A stretch of 64,000 nucleotides of DNA from Leptodactylus fallax (taxonomy: Eukaryota; Chordata; Amphibia; Anura; Leptodactylidae): NCBI GenBank assembly GCA_947044405.1, contig CAMRHE010000021.1:11082501-11146500 (forward strand), read 5' to 3'. The notes beneath the pieces are model-generated. The model made no database searches, was not told the DNA's origin, and saw only the letters and a list, made by a program, of their open reading frames with translations. Both the position numbers and the translations under genes were made by a program. Numbering within the stretch: the first letter of the stretch is position 1; every line of letters starts with the position of its first letter. Shown one piece after another: positions 10,727 through 24,822 of this stretch.

Positions 10727-12700
10727 TCTTATCCTACTAAGGGACTTGAACCAGCAATCTGATCATTAGTATGCACTGCAATACCCATGTATATTGTAAT
10801 ATATATAGGCTGTCAGCCTATGCAGATGTATAAGCTGACAGCCTCCATTCTGGGCAGGATCAACCAAATATGTGAGCTCTGGCAGACCCTGGTCAGGCTC
10901 CAGGCTGCCCTTAATGGATATTGGCACCCCCTAAACACACACACCACAGGGGAACGGTGCCATTAGAGACACCATAGCTGCAAGAACCCCTTAGATGCCG
11001 CAGTTATGATCGACGGGTTCTCGGCTCTCAATATCTGCAGCTGAAGTAGCAGCAGGTACTGAGAGGGGGAGAGAGGAGAAGCTTCTTCAACCCATTTTCA
11101 TATCCTAATGCTGCATTGACTTTGTAATTTGACTGTGAAAAGGCTATGCAGCAACAGGAACTGGTTAAGAGGGAAAGACACCTTTTGTTTATATTCATAT
11201 GTTAATATATTGTATTTGGAAGTTTGGAAAGACTGACTAAAATTCTCTCTTACACCAACTAAAAAACATTTAGTAAATAGGAATGTTTTCAATTTCCGAA
11301 TATATTCTAATTTAATTTAACATTGAATAAAAACTATAATCCAGATACTACCATAGGAAGTCTAGTGACTTAGTATGACATAGTATGGTGCATGCTGCCA
11401 TCTATTGGCAGTTATTTGTCTAATTTAGCATAGGAAAAGCTGTTTTCAGTAGTGTTTTTCCTTTGTTATTCTGTTCCATACTTTTTGCAGAGCTATGTAG
11501 AGAAATGTTTGTGATTGAACTTGTTCATTTTTAATTAACTTTCGTGATTTTTCTAGTGGCAAACAGTTGGCATCAGTTAAGCCTTTGCTTTGTCAGGAAC
11601 CTTTTGTTTTGGCCAGACAGGATACCCTTAACATGGTGGTATATATTTGCATTTATTTTTGTAGAAAAAAAACTGTAAAAATGTATATGCATTTTTAAAT
11701 CAATGTTAATCATTAACATTGTAAAACATCACCAAGAAACTCCATAATTGGTCTGCAGAGGTACACAATGCATAGATATTGAATAAAATAAAAAATCACT
11801 TTATTAAAGCAGAAAAAAATACATGAGATTAAAAACACAGCACCAAAGTATATACTTCATAAGATGCTATTGGGACACTATGATAAGTGTTGTCCATGTC
11901 CCCTTCCATTTCCTTCAAGGTATTGTATATCTAACAATACTGTACACCTCCCTTGTAAATTACAGGTTGCCGAAATATTGCATCAACTAAAACATAGGGA
12001 CTATTTGTACTGTCTCTAATTGCAATTTGTGGGAGGGAGGGGGTTGCATATGAGGGAGCTACCCCCACAGTGTCTTTAGTGCTGTTGCAAGTGTTAGTCA
12101 TTTTATGTGGTTTTATTTCTGTTTTAATTGATTTTTTGAGCTGAGCAAACCTTTCTAAATTTAGGTTCGCTCTGAACCTGAAGCACAACATTTTTTAAAA
12201 ACGTGTGTATGATACTGAGTGCTCCTAGGACCCTATCGTACTATGGTGTAACTCTGTAAAGCAAACACAGCCTTAGTAATGTGACTATGGGTAAATGGAT
12301 GGTAGCCATTGGTAACAAGTAGACTGTTTAAAACCATATAGCACTGTAGAATTTTTTTGTATGCTTTTTAAAATTTTGTTTGCTTTTTGTGATTTGGTAA
12401 GGAATATATAGGAATACTATAATTTTATAGTACCACTACTATGTACTGTAATATATATATAACTTCACTGGGTTTTTGTGTTTGGTAATGGGAGCAAAAT
12501 GGTCAAATTGTGCTAGATGCACACAAGAAGAGTGCCATGACTAAATTCTGTTACTGAACACAGTACATATTAAATTTGGATGTTTTCACTCTGAGAATTG
12601 TGAATGTGATTGCGGCATCTTCTGTATCATAGTAACACTAGCACATCTCTTCACTGGTGCTACTGCTGCTCTAGCAATGGACAGACAGAATTGAGCAGAT
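10723..12700. other. No recognisable gene; unassigned AT-rich DNA
   Basis: No frame here has recognisable protein motifs. There are small palindromes, for example 'ggctgtcagcctatgc' with 'gctgacagcc' near 10807-10847. I see nothing further I can support. Confidence 0.5.
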
Positions 12701-12707
12701 TTATTAG

Positions 12708-12848
12708 AATTATTTAAAATCAAAACCATTTTAGTTGCCTATAGCAACCAATCACAATGCAGCTTTCATTTTTCAGGACCAGAATATAAAATAAAAGCTG
12801 TGATCTGATTGGTTGCGATGGGCAACTAAGACTGTTTTAATAAATCCT
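12708..12848. mobile_element. Palindromic MITE ('gttgcctatagcaacc')
   Basis: The left arm 'ttttagttgcctatagcaac' is mirrored by 'ggttgcgatgggcaactaa' at the right end, and 'caatgcagcttt' by 'aaagctgtgatctg'. Short, non-coding. Confidence 0.6.
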
Positions 12849-13126
12849 TCCTTCGTATCTCTATCAATTAAATAAGTGTTCTTCTTCATTTCTAATACTA
12901 AACTTCCCCAGAACCCCCGCCTTTTATTATATCAATTTCATTCTTTCTACAACACTGTTTCTCTGTCTCAACACAAAATGGAAACCTTCCTTCTGCCTGG
13001 ACTCTTTAGACTGCTTATGAGTAATCCATGATCTATAGTTACTCATGATCGGCAGTCCCCTTTTCATGAGCTGCTTACCATTCTTTTGTGTGCCCCTCTA
13101 CATAGCTATTTTGGTGTTGAGAGTGA

Positions 13127-13130
<4 letters not shown>

Positions 13131-13158
<28 letters not shown>
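13131..13158. repeat. (TG)n microsatellite
   Basis: About 14 TG dinucleotides following a GTGAGTGTA start. Confidence 0.9.
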
Positions 13159-13447
13159 TTTATTTTTTTTTACGTAACTTTTAAGTGGTGCTATGAGCAC
13201 CTTGGTTTATAGTAAAATGCAAAACATACTTTTTTTTTTTTCTATACAATTGCTATGTGTGGATTGTAAAACGGAAAAAAGATTGTACTTTATACATTTT
13301 TAAAGTCCATTTTTGGTTATGGCTTCAAATACTGCATATAAAAACTTTATCAAAAGCACCCTCATAAGAGCTGAGAAAACAATTTAACCCTTTCATGACT
13401 AAAGGGCTGATTTATAAAATGTATATATTATGTTTTTAAGTTGATTA

Positions 13448-13986
13448 CAGGGGTTGCCCAGGATAAATGGAAATCCCTACACTAATCTAAACACCCTCCT
13501 ACTTTCTAAATAACATAATTAATCAAAAATGTATATTTACCCATATTCCTGGGGCAGTCATGTGACTATGCTGGTTATCCGGTGACTATCCGTTTCCGGA
13601 AACGGATCGTCACTACTACTCAACCCCACCCCACATCCACTCCATCATACTTTACCTTCCAGCGAGACGGCTCCTCCCTCTTTTCTGACTGCTGGCGACA
13701 CTATTATCCCAGCGCTGCTCTGCTGCCGATAATCCACCTCTACTGTGCAGCTCCCATGCCTGCGCAGTAGAGGTGGATCTTCGCTACAGAGCAGCGCTGA
13801 CACAATTGCATGCGCCGGCAGAATCAGAAAAGGATGGGCCGTCCCGCAGGAGGAAGAGAGGTAAGTATATAATGGGGTCGGGCTGAGTCGGTTGGGAAGA
13901 GCTAGTAGTGGGCAGGATAGCTATAGAGACAGGGAGGGGGGAAGTGAGGTGAGAGGGAGTTAACCGATTAATAGCACTAACAGACC

Positions 13987-14019
<33 letters not shown>

Positions 14020-14044
14020 TTTTTTGGCCGGAAAACCCCTTTAA
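13448..14044. mobile_element. Kolobok-like non-autonomous element
   Basis: The left end 'aggggttgcccagg' is inverted at the right end ('ggccggaaaacccctttaa'). The centre holds a GC-rich palindrome ('tccacctctactgtgcag' and 'ctgcgcagtagaggtgga') and a T21 tract near 13987-14007. The TTAA on the right is at 14040-14043. The left TTAA is degraded. Non-coding. Confidence 0.5.
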
Positions 14045-14140
14045 GTGATTTTAATTTTTTTTTTTTTTTTTTGTGATAGGCAGACAACTGTTATTTTAGT
14101 AGCACTTACTTAAAAAGGAAATAATTTATTTATATATATA

Positions 14141-15738
14141 CAGTACAGACCAAAAGTTTGGACACACCTTCTCATTCCAAGAGTTTTCTGTATTTTCATG
14201 ACTATAAAAATTGTAGATTCACACTGAAGGCATCAAAACTATGAATTAACACATGTGGAATTATATACTTAACAAAAAAGTGTGAAACAACTGAAAATAT
14301 ATCTTATATTCTAGGTTCTTCAAAGTAGCCACCTTTTGCTTTGATTACTGCTTTCCACACTCTTGGCATTCTCTTAATGAGCTTCAAGAGGTAGTCACCT
14401 GAAATGGTTTTCACTTCACAGGTGTGCCCTGTCAGGTTTAATAAGTGGGATTTCTTGCCTTATAAATGGGGTTGGGACCATCAGTTGTGGTATTCAGAAG
14501 TCAGGTGGATACACAGCTGATAGTCCTACTGAATGGAGTTTTAGAATTTGTATTATGGCAAGAAAAAAGCAGCTAAGTAAAGAAAAATGAGTGGCCATCA
14601 TTACTTTAAGAAATGAAGATCAGTTAGTCCGAAAAATTGGGAAAACTTTGAAAGTGTCCCCAAGTGCAGTGGCCAAAACCATCAAGCGCTACAAAGAAAC
14701 TGGCTCACATGAGGACCGCCCCAGGAAAGGAAGACCAAGAGTCACCTCTGCTGCGGAGGATAAGTTCATCCGAGTCACCAGCCTCAGAAATCGCAGGTTA
14801 ACAGCAGCTCAGATTAGAGACCAGGTCAATGCCACACAGAGTTCTAGCAGCAGACACATCTCTACAACAGCTGTTAAGAGGAGACTGTGTGCAGCAGGCT
14901 TTCATGGTAAAATAGCTGCTAGGAAACCACTGCAAAGGACAGGCAACAAGCAGAAGAGACTTGTTTGGGCTAAAGAACACAAGGAATGGACATTAGACCT
15001 GTGGAAATCTGTGCTTTGGTCTGAAGAGTCCAAATTTGAGATCTTTGGTTCCAGCCACCGTGTCTTTGTGCGACGCAGAAAAGGTGAACGAATGGACTCT
15101 ACATACCTGGCCCCCACCGTGAAGCATGGAGGAGGAGATGTGATGGTGTGGGGGTGCTTTGCTGGTGACACTGTTGAAGGAATTGAAGGAATACTGAACC
15201 AGCATGGTTACCACAGCATCTTGCAGCGGCATGCTATTCCATCCGGTTTGCATTTAGTTGGACCATCATTTATTTTTCAACAGGACAATGACCCCAAACA
15301 CACCTCCAGACTGTGTAAGGGCTATTTTACCAAGAAGGAGAGTGATGGGGTGCTACGCCAGATGACCTGGCCTCCACAGTCACCAGACCTGAACCCAATC
15401 AAAATGGTTTGGGGTGAGCTGGACCGCAGAGTGAAGGCAAAAGGGCCAACAAGTGCTAAGCATGGAAGACCATTTTAGGTGACTACCTCTTGAAGCTCAT
15501 CAAGAGAATGCCAAGAGTGTGCAAAGCAGTAATCAAAGCAAAAGGTGGCTACTTTGAAGAACCTAGAATATAAGACATATATTTTCAGTTGTTTCACGCT
15601 TTTTTGTTAAGTATATAATTCCACATGTGTTAATTCATAGTTTTGATGCCTTCAGTGTGAATCTACAATTTTTATAGTCGTGAAAATACAGAAAACTCTT
15701 GGAATGAGAAGGTGTGTCCAAACTTCTGGTTTGTACTG
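14141..15738 (+). mobile_element. Tc1-related DNA transposon, DD38E spacing (Intruder-like), copy 1
   Basis: Full length, 1598 bp. The left end 'cagtacagaccaaaagttt' is preceded by TA. The right end is its inverted match at 15720-15738, followed by TG, so the second TA is mutated. The inverted repeats are long, about 270 bp: 14141-14420 mirrors 15470-15738, so the C-terminal codons lie inside the right repeat. A microsatellite follows at 15739-15800. A second, 3'-truncated copy lies at 23896-25229 in reverse orientation. Confidence 0.9.
14555..15573 (+). pseudogene. DD38E Tc1-related transposase, inactive
   Basis: ATG at 14555 gives MARKKQLSKEK, then TGA at 14588, where the other copy has an Arg codon. 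The frame is then open for 295 codons. It has two helix-turn-helix segments (SVRKIGKTLKVSPSAV-like, then GRPRVTSAAED, the GRPR hook, and LTAAQIRDQVNA). The catalytic core has SEESKFEIFG where Tc1 enzymes have an Asp (D to E), QQDND at 15284, and NPIKMVW at 15401, where the third catalytic Glu is Lys. There are 38 residues between the second and third positions, which is the spacing of DD38E/Intruder transposons. A deletion before HGRPF shifts the frame. The tail (YLLKLIKRMPRVCKAV-like, to EEPRI) continues in another frame to 15573. Cannot be active: stop, K substitution and deletion. Confidence 0.9.
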
Positions 15739-15800
15739 TGTGTATGTGTGTGTGTATGTATATATGTGTATATATATATGTATATGTGTGTGTGTGTGTA
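15739..15800. repeat. TG/TA-rich microsatellite
   Basis: Mixed TGTA, TG and TA dinucleotides directly abutting the right end of the transposon, as also happens at 25230. Confidence 0.85.
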
Positions 15801-17890
15801 AAATTTGTTTATAGAAATACACATTTTAATAAACTTTTTAATTTATTTTATTTTAATATATTGTGGTTGGTTTTATTTCTATAGTCTGAGTTTTACATTT
15901 CATTTTTCATTTCTTTGTACAGAGTATCTTGAAGAAGACTCAAGTAGCTGCAGAAACCATAGCAGCCCTCCTTCCTGCATCCTTGTAAGCATTACATGAA
16001 AAGAGTTAAATTAATGGCAGTCATACCTTCTTGACTAAGTGTAGGTAGGTTTTATTGTCCAGAAATAACTGTTTTATACCAACATACTTGTGGTGTTTTT
16101 TTTGTCATTTTTTGTTGCCTTGAATTAATGTTTAAAACCTAATCTGAAATTCATGCCATGTTGTAAAGATTAAGGAGAAATGTTAATCATTTCAGAACAG
16201 ACATAGAAGTGTAGGATGCATGTCTCCGAATTGACCACTGCATGGTGCTACAACGTAAGGCATGAAGTTGCAGCATTTGAGTTATCGGTTGAGATTTATT
16301 TGCAATGTGTTTCTATTGTATTACTATGGAAAGTAATATATAGTATGCGTATAAACTCCTTTTAAAGAATATTTTTGTAAATAGTAAGTTTGTAATCAAA
16401 AGGAAAATATATGCTTTTAAAAGACATATCCTGGTCCTAATGAGTTCATTATGATGTGAAAGCTGAAATTTAAAACTGAGTAGATTAAACTTTTTTTTTT
16501 TAATTTTATTTATGTATAAGATTTAAATGGGAATAAAACATGAAGTGCAATTCCCATGTCACAAGTCTCCTGTCCTTTTTGTTTCACAGAAATATGTTAT
16601 GATGTTGCCTCATGTATTTACCTGACCAGTCAAGGTTTGTTGTGGAGATGCTTTATCCATGCACTCTTAGACTGCAGTTAAGTTACATGACACAGACTTT
16701 ATCTTATATAGATGATTTAACAAGAAAGGTTAGGGATGTTTTATGCTATATATAAATAAGGCCTGTTGCTATAACACAAGATTGAGCCCACTATGCTTTT
16801 TTTAAGTCATAGAACGCTTGGCACAGTTTGGCCCATCTCTACTAATACAGCTTTGTACAGTACATTAAATATATATAATAGAGTTCCCTTGTTACTATCC
16901 CCCTAATTGAGAGTAGAAAAGCACTTTGCTCATCTCTAGCTGTGGACATCCATTAAATAATTAACTATCATCTATTTGATCAAGTAATAAGGCAGTAAAA
17001 TGCAGATAGATCTCCTTTTGTAGTATGTTCAGGAGATCCAGTCTCTCATATGTTAAGATCAGTTAAACCTCAAGGTTCAAGAGAGCTATAAGGAGGGGGC
17101 AGAATGGGCTTACTGTGCTGGTGGTGCTAAGGGGATCTTGCATCATCTTGTATGCAGAGTATGCACCTCTAGCCTTAGTAAGGCTATATGCTGTGTGTGT
17201 GGTTTGTGTATTTAACATTGTTATAGACACACATATTATATACATAAGCCTTTCCACCCTGGCTTCTGATTAAGCTTAGAGTGCTCTAACTTGGCTATCT
17301 CCAGTGAACTTACTACAGTGGAGATAGTTTTAATTTCTGTATAGTGAGCTTAGAACAATGCTAACTAATTACTTAGACCGTTCTACTATCTCCATTATTA
17401 CAGAACTATTAGTGTATGGATATTAGTTTATTATTAATTATTATATATATCAAGGTTTTAGAAGTATTAATAAAAGTGAAGTTTTATTTATCGAATACCT
17501 AAGTCATTATAGTCATTTTTCAACACTTCAATAAGCTGTTGTTGTAAATGTCTTAAATCTGATTGGTGCTGATCTATGCTGAGACTGGTCTTCCAATTGT
17601 CCTCATGAGGCATGTGGAAAGAAACAGCTGCTTGGTTGATTCTGAAGTACATTTGATGTGGTAAAACAAAAAATACTAACACTTTAAGGGGAAATTAATC
17701 TGGTATTACATACAGTCTTGATCTACTGTACATGTGAGTGAAAATGCACCTTATCTATTACAAGACATATTGTTCGTAAATGGTCACTAACTTTCCAGAC
17801 AACTTAGTCTCATTTTATAGGGCATGTGATTCTGGACCTACATGTAATGCACTTTAATTAAAAATGTGGCTGCTTTCTGGCTGAAAAACC
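15801..17890. other. No recognisable gene; one exon-like segment
   Basis: Mostly AT-rich DNA without repeats I recognise. Positions 15923-15984 look like an internal exon (see findings). A minus-strand frame at 17488-17682 has no recognisable domain. Nothing else is supportable. Confidence 0.4.
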
Positions 17891-17899
17891 TGTCTAAGG

Positions 17900-18227
17900 C
17901 TAAGGCCCCAAGTAGCGGGCTGCAGCATTTAAAAAGCACTACAGGTAAATCCGCAGTGGCAGCACATCGCAGTTATTCCCGCAGTGCTTTTCACCGAAAG
18001 TCTGCAGAGCTTTCCTCTGTGAACTTTCTGCTTACATTATACCTATAGGGAAACCACCGGCGTTTCTGTAGGTATAATTGACATGTTGCAATTTCCAAAA
18101 CTGCTTATTTTTTCGCAATGTGTGGATGGGTTTCGTTTGCAGAGACTGTAAAATGCTGGGTTTTTTTGTTTGTTTTTTTTTTTTTTCTGCGGCGTTTCCG
18201 CCATGGCCAAACAGGCCACGGCCTTAA
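17900..18227. mobile_element. MITE of the 'aaggccccac' family, diverged
   Basis: The left end 'ggctaaggccccaagtagcg' and right end 'acaggccacggccttaag' are imperfect inverted repeats. A T/G-rich run is near 18160-18187. Related to 2369-2508. Non-coding. Confidence 0.5.
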
Positions 18228-20069
18228 GTTCCAACCACTAGGTGTCTGCCTTCTAGCTAATTTGCAATTAACTCCTTTGTTGCCAGGAAAATACATCTTT
18301 AGGTACAAGATAGAGGCAAGAAGGAAAAGCAGTGAGTGGAGAAGGAGGTGCTTTTCCCTCTTCACACAGTAAATGCAGATGTTACGTGTTGATTCTCCTC
18401 ACAGCACCTCTGCAAACTGCTGTGTGCAAAGGACTGAACATTCTGCAAATCTCAGTTTACAATGTAAGAAATTTTTTTCTATGTACTTCTGACTGCTTGT
18501 TTGATTACAGATGGGATAGTATTCACAGACAGCGAGCAGCTTTCCTGATTGTGCTTATAGGTTTGTTTTTTTCCCCCCTTTGTTTTGGTTGCTTGTATTT
18601 GCCACTTATTTGCCATGTATTTACAGTTGTGTTACTAGATCTCTTATATTATGGTCACTTGGGCTTTCCTCAGCTATTTGTTTGCTATTGTATAGTTACT
18701 CCTGGCAGAATAGCAGAACAGCATTAGTAATGGATATCAGAGGGGGTAGACTGCTCCTTTATTGTACACAGCCCTTGGTTAAGAGAGAAATATAAAATGT
18801 GTTTCAGCCATAATGTGATACTTAGCGGCAGAAAAACTGATACAAAATCATGAATGAACGCTTATACGTTATACCAGTTTCTGTCAGGAGGTCACGTACT
18901 CTCTCACTAGAGCCTATCCACTTTTTGGAAAAGTGGCGAAGGTGATCTAAAAGTAAAAAGACACACATTTTGGAACAATTTATTTATTTTTAACCAGAAA
19001 CCTGACATGACATTATTTGAAAACTTGATATGAAAACTTTATTAATTTCATTTAAAAAGGTACAATAAGACACTTCAGTATTAATAGCTATACAAAAGTT
19101 CTACAGTATATACATTTACATTTTCCTATACTTAAGAGTGTAATACAAATTGATACATTTAGTATAGCTTATTTATCATTTACCACAAATCCTTACCCAT
19201 TCTTCACAGCCAATGGGGCTCCTGGAACTTTAATTAACATATGATGATGGTTTTCTTAAGGGGATCAACAATGGGTAGAATAAAATTACTGCTTTCCTAG
19301 AATGTTGGAGCATGGAGGACAGGGCTGTGTGAGGGAAAAAGGAATGATGTTACTTCTACTCTGGTAGTAGCAAGTGGAACACAACCCGATAGATCTAGCA
19401 ATCCATACTAGCTCAATTGAGTCCCTATCAGTGGGTAAGAAAGCATTTCATACAATAACCTTTGCATGATTCAACATGTTACATATGGGCAGTAAGTTTT
19501 ATCCAGTCTGTGTGTGTAAAAGTCAATGAAAAGACATGCACACATTCATGCCTATCCAGTTTTCTGCTTAATAAAATCTCTTCTAAAGTTATGGGTTGGG
19601 CAAGTGTTTAAGCATAAATAAAATATTAAAAGTTTTAATATTAGGCAGTCCCAAGCCCCCTTTGTATTTGGCGTGATATAATATCTTAATTTCCTATTCC
19701 TCCAAACACATTTTCTAAATCTCTCAATTGTTCTGATATCCTTATTTTTAAAGGGAATGTGTCCTTATGAACTGGGGACTTAGTGTCCCAAATCTTCCAA
19801 ATGCTATTTGCAGCCACATTAAAAATAAAAAAACAAAAAACAAAAAAAACTTTCCACTCTCCTTTCGCCTGTACTCCCTGCATCGTTGCAATTCAGTGAA
19901 GCTAGAAGAATACACCTAGGCTTTAGTGCGTATGTGCCAGACCTTGGACACGTGCAGTTAAGCTGGGGTGTACATATCTAGCTTGACTGAAGAACAGTGT
20001 AGGCCTGGGAGCACCAGAAATGAGTTTGATGAGATTCATCTCTAGGTAAGAATAAAGTGTGTGTGGTGT

Positions 20070-20106
<37 letters not shown>

Positions 20107-20279
20107 TTTGATAATGCAGCCGCAGATTGCATTTTTAAAGAGTTATTTGTGGAACCTCTGACCCATAAAGATCTGTCAGAGAATTAGTACCCCAAATTGC
20201 CCTGATAGGTTTCCTTTAAGTAAGGTTGACCCTGCATTGACCTTTCAAAAATATACTGAGCAAATAAATGTCATTTTAG
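18228..20279. other. No recognisable gene
   Basis: AT-rich, with a poly-T run at 20070-20104. Segments 18404-18464 and 18511-18558 are bordered by AG and GT but show no recognisable protein. I could not assign repeats here. Confidence 0.4.
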
Positions 20280-20653
20280 CAGGTGCATCTCAATAAATTA
20301 GAATATTTTTGAGAAGTTCATTCATTTCAGTGATTCAGTAATTCAATTCATACTCAGCGTCTTCCATGATTGTGTGTCCTACTGAACCAGACTGAGGGAC
20401 CATTTAAAGGCTTAGGAAACCTTGGCAGGTGACACACTGAATTTACAATACTGAACTTTTTCACAATATTCAAATTTTCTTAGATTTTGGTTTTAATTAG
20501 CTGTAATCCATAATCAATATTTACAGAAATAAAACACTTGAAATGGAACACTCTGTGTAAAGAATCTAGAAAATATAGGAGTTCACTTTTTTAATTTAAT
20601 TACTGAAAGAAATAAACGTTTCAAAGATATTCTAATTTATTGAGATGCACCTG
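20280..20653. mobile_element. Non-autonomous mariner/Tc1-type element, copy 1
   Basis: 374 bp. The left end 'caggtgcatctcaataaatt' is inverted at the right end ('aatttattgagatgcacctg'), which is followed by TA. No coding capacity. A second, 5'-trimmed copy is at 39160-39490 and shares blocks such as 'gagggaccatttaaaggc' and 'aaagaatctagaaaatatag'. Confidence 0.8.
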
Positions 20654-22010
20654 TATATTCGTTAGCTATATACCACTACTTAAATGCCTAAAATGTTATC
20701 ACAGAAAAATGGTGTGTTTTTTTTTTTTTTTTTTTTGTTTTTTGTTTTTTTTGCAATTAATGATTTCTCACCATGCCTAGATCCAAAGAGCACTCAAGTT
20801 ATGAAGCCTATAAGATAAAAATCAGAGTTAGACAACAATTACTCCACTGACAAGATCATTTACAAGTGGAGAGGAGGGACACATACAGGGGAAGATGAAC
20901 TAAATAAAATAAAAATTCACCTAATTTTTATGTGTTTTAGACACTAACAGGTTCTCCGCCTTGTCTGATGGGTGGGTGGGGTTTGTTGAAAATGAAAGGA
21001 GCCCAGCATACAAAACTGTGCATCAGACGATGCATCAAAATATTGTCGGAAACTAAGCCAACTAATGGTGTAAAGTTGGACTAGAAAGCCTAAAAGTGTG
21101 CTAGATTTTCAAAATCATCAGGCACTTTGGAAACTCTAGTGCAGTTTGACTTTGACTGTCTAGTCTAACTTTGCACTGGCTAAACGTTATACAGTATGTT
21201 TACCTGGCCCACTGGGTCCTGTGTCTGTTTCTTCAATCACCATTGTAACCCATTGTTTGTGGTCATATACAGTATGAGAGCTATTTTTCCCTGGAGCCAG
21301 TGCATACATAGTACAGCATGTGATGGTGCATGGTACAATCGGACACCAAAAAAAGTGTGTGATTCTGTATGAAAGTAAGAACAACATGACTTTCTTCACC
21401 TATTTGGGTGTCCTTGTACAACTCAATACAGTAAAACTGTACTATGGGTACATGCATGAGGTTTCAGGAGAAGCATTGAGTATTCAAGGAATGAAGCTAA
21501 AATGGATCTTGCCACAGTGAACAACAAAAACTAAATAAACAAAAAAAACAAAACACAACCCCGTATATACTGTTTTTGGTCATTTCACCGTATATGTACC
21601 TACTGTATTGTATGTGTACATTGTATAACATGTTGTCGCTAATGGCAAAGAGAAATCACATATCAAAGTAGCTGTTTTTGCTTATTTATTGAACCAAACA
21701 AATAGGCCAAATTCAACTTTGGAGTGCGTGATTTCTCTTTACCATATGTTACACGTGTGGGAACCCGTCACTGCACCCAGTTTGTACATCTGAGTGTGCT
21801 GTTTAATTCTGATATATTATCACTAAAGCACTAGAAAACATTAAAATTGTACACATATTTTTCTGTCACTGAGTGACAGGTTGCAAAATGTTTGTGTAAC
21901 ATAGGATAATATTGATGTGTGTGGGTTTGAAGATGTGTTTCATAGATTTTACTCATTTAGATTTTTTTTTTAATTATGCAAGTGTATTATCTATATATAA
22001 ATGTATGTAT
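20654..22010. other. No recognisable gene; one weak exon-like segment
   Basis: A poly-T/G run lies at about 20717-20750. The minus strand at 21205-21290 has an AG-bounded open segment ending at a GT donor (see findings). Otherwise I see nothing. Confidence 0.4.
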
Positions 22011-22011
22011 A

Positions 22012-23411
<1,400 letters not shown>

Positions 23412-23504
23412 AGGCTGGGGCCCCACATTGCAGAAATGCAGCTTTTTTGTTCCAGATTTTGTTGTGGTTTTTTGAGCCAAAGCCAGTAGTGGATTAAACA
23501 GAAC

Positions 23505-23542
<38 letters not shown>

Positions 23543-23827
23543 TATTATTATTATTGTTATTTATATAGCCTCATTAATTCCATGGTGCTTTACATTTGCG
23601 GATTTACATACAGTACACAAGATATACAAAACAGATAATACTAACAGTGACCAACTGGCACAGTGGGATAGAGGGCGCTGCCCGCAAGGGCTTACAATCT
23701 ATGAACGTAGAAGCATAAGTACTTCCTATATATTTTTCATTCCTTTTACATCCACTTTTGTCTTTGGCTCAAAAAAACGCAACAAAATCTACAACAAAAA
23801 AACTGTGTTTCTGCAACGTGGGGGCTT
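23412..23827. mobile_element. MITE ('ggccccacattgcag') inserted in the Tc1-like element
   Basis: The left arm 'ggctggggccccacattgc' is mirrored by the right arm 'ctgcaacgtgggggctt'. Internal blocks 'ttttttgagccaaag' and 'ctttggctcaaaaaa' are also inverted. The Tc1 sequence is continuous on either side. The MITE is itself split by the repeat at 23503-23715. Confidence 0.7.
23503..23715 (+). mobile_element. Retroposon-like repeat with (TTA)n, nested in the MITE
   Basis: A (TTA)n tract (23505-23570) leads into 'tttatatagcctcatt', 'ccatggtgctttacat' and 'gggcttacaatctatg', a widespread amphibian repeat signature. It separates the two halves of the MITE. Target duplication not resolved (possibly 'agaa'). 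Confidence 0.55.
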
Positions 23828-23895
23828 TACTCTGTTTTTTGTGTTGTTCCAACACACACAAAGGAAATAAACATGTGCATATCAAAGCTTGTGTA

Positions 23896-24822
23896 AAGAT
23901 GCTTAGCACTTGTTGGCCCTTTTGCCTTCACTCTGCGGTCCAGCTCACCCCAAACCATCTCGATTGGGTTCAGGTCTGGTGACTGTGGAGGCCTGGTCAT
24001 CTGGCGTAGCACTCCATCACTCTCCTTCTTGGTCAAATAGCCCTTACACAGTCTGGAGGTGTGTTTGGGGTCATTGTCCTGTTGAAAAATAAATGATGGT
24101 CCAACTACTGTAAATGCAAACCGGATGGAATTGCATGCCGCTGCAAGACGCTGTGGTAACCATGCTGGTTCAGTATTCCTTCAATTTTGAATAAATCCCC
24201 AACAGTGTTACCAGCAAAGCACCCCCACACCATCACACCTTCTCCTCCATGCTTCACAGTGGGAACCAGGCATGTAGAGTCCATTCGTTCACCTTTTCTG
24301 CGTCGCACAGACACGGTGGTTGGAACCAAAGATCTCAAATTTGGACTCTTCAGACCAAAGCACAGATTTCCACAGGTCTAATGTCCATTCCTTGTGTTCT
24401 TTAGCCCAAACAAGTCTCTTCTGCTTGTTGCCTGTCCTTAGCAGTGGTTTCCTAGCAGCTATTTTACCATGAAGGCCTGCTGCACACAGTCTCCTCTTAA
24501 CAGTTGTAGAGATGTGTCTGCTGCTAGAACTCTGTGTGGCATTGACCTGGTCTCTAATCTGAGCTGCTGTTAACCTGCGATTTCTGAGGCTGGTGACTCG
24601 GATGAACTTATCCTCCGCAGCAGAGGTTACTCTTGGTCTTCCTTTCCTGGGGCAGTCCTCATGTGAGCCAGTTTCTTTGTAGCGCTTGATGGTTTTGGCC
24701 ACTGCACTTGGGGACACTTTCAAAGTTTTCCCAATTTTTCGGACTGACTGACCTTCATTTCTTAAAGTAATGATGGCCACTCGTTTTTCTTTACTTAGCT
24801 GCTTTTTCTTGCCATAATACAA
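23896..24822 (-). pseudogene. DD38E transposase, copy 2, frameshifted and truncated
   Basis: The frame opens as KKKQLSKEKRVAIITLRN (Arg where copy 1 has a stop). It has helix-turn-helix segments SVRKIGKTLKVSPSAV and LTAAQIRDQVNA, then VLWSEESKFEIFGSNH with the same D-to-E change as copy 1. A 2-bp deletion near 24310 (relative to copy 1) and a 5-bp insertion near 24110 shift the frame. The last part keeps QQDND (24078) and NPIEMVWGELDRRVK (Glu codon 23961-23959), again 38 residues apart. Ends at SAKH by truncation. So this copy keeps the third catalytic residue that copy 1 lost, but its frame is broken. Confidence 0.88.

Noticed and set aside
17488..17682. Minus-strand 64-codon frame (HLQQQLIEVLKNDYNDLG region) with protein-like composition
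   Set aside because: No clear splice sites, no recognised domain, and nearby frames are not consistent with a gene.
18404..18558. Two AG/GT-bounded segments that could be exons
   Set aside because: Weak donor at the second, stops in one frame, and no recognisable protein. Expected by chance in AT-rich DNA.
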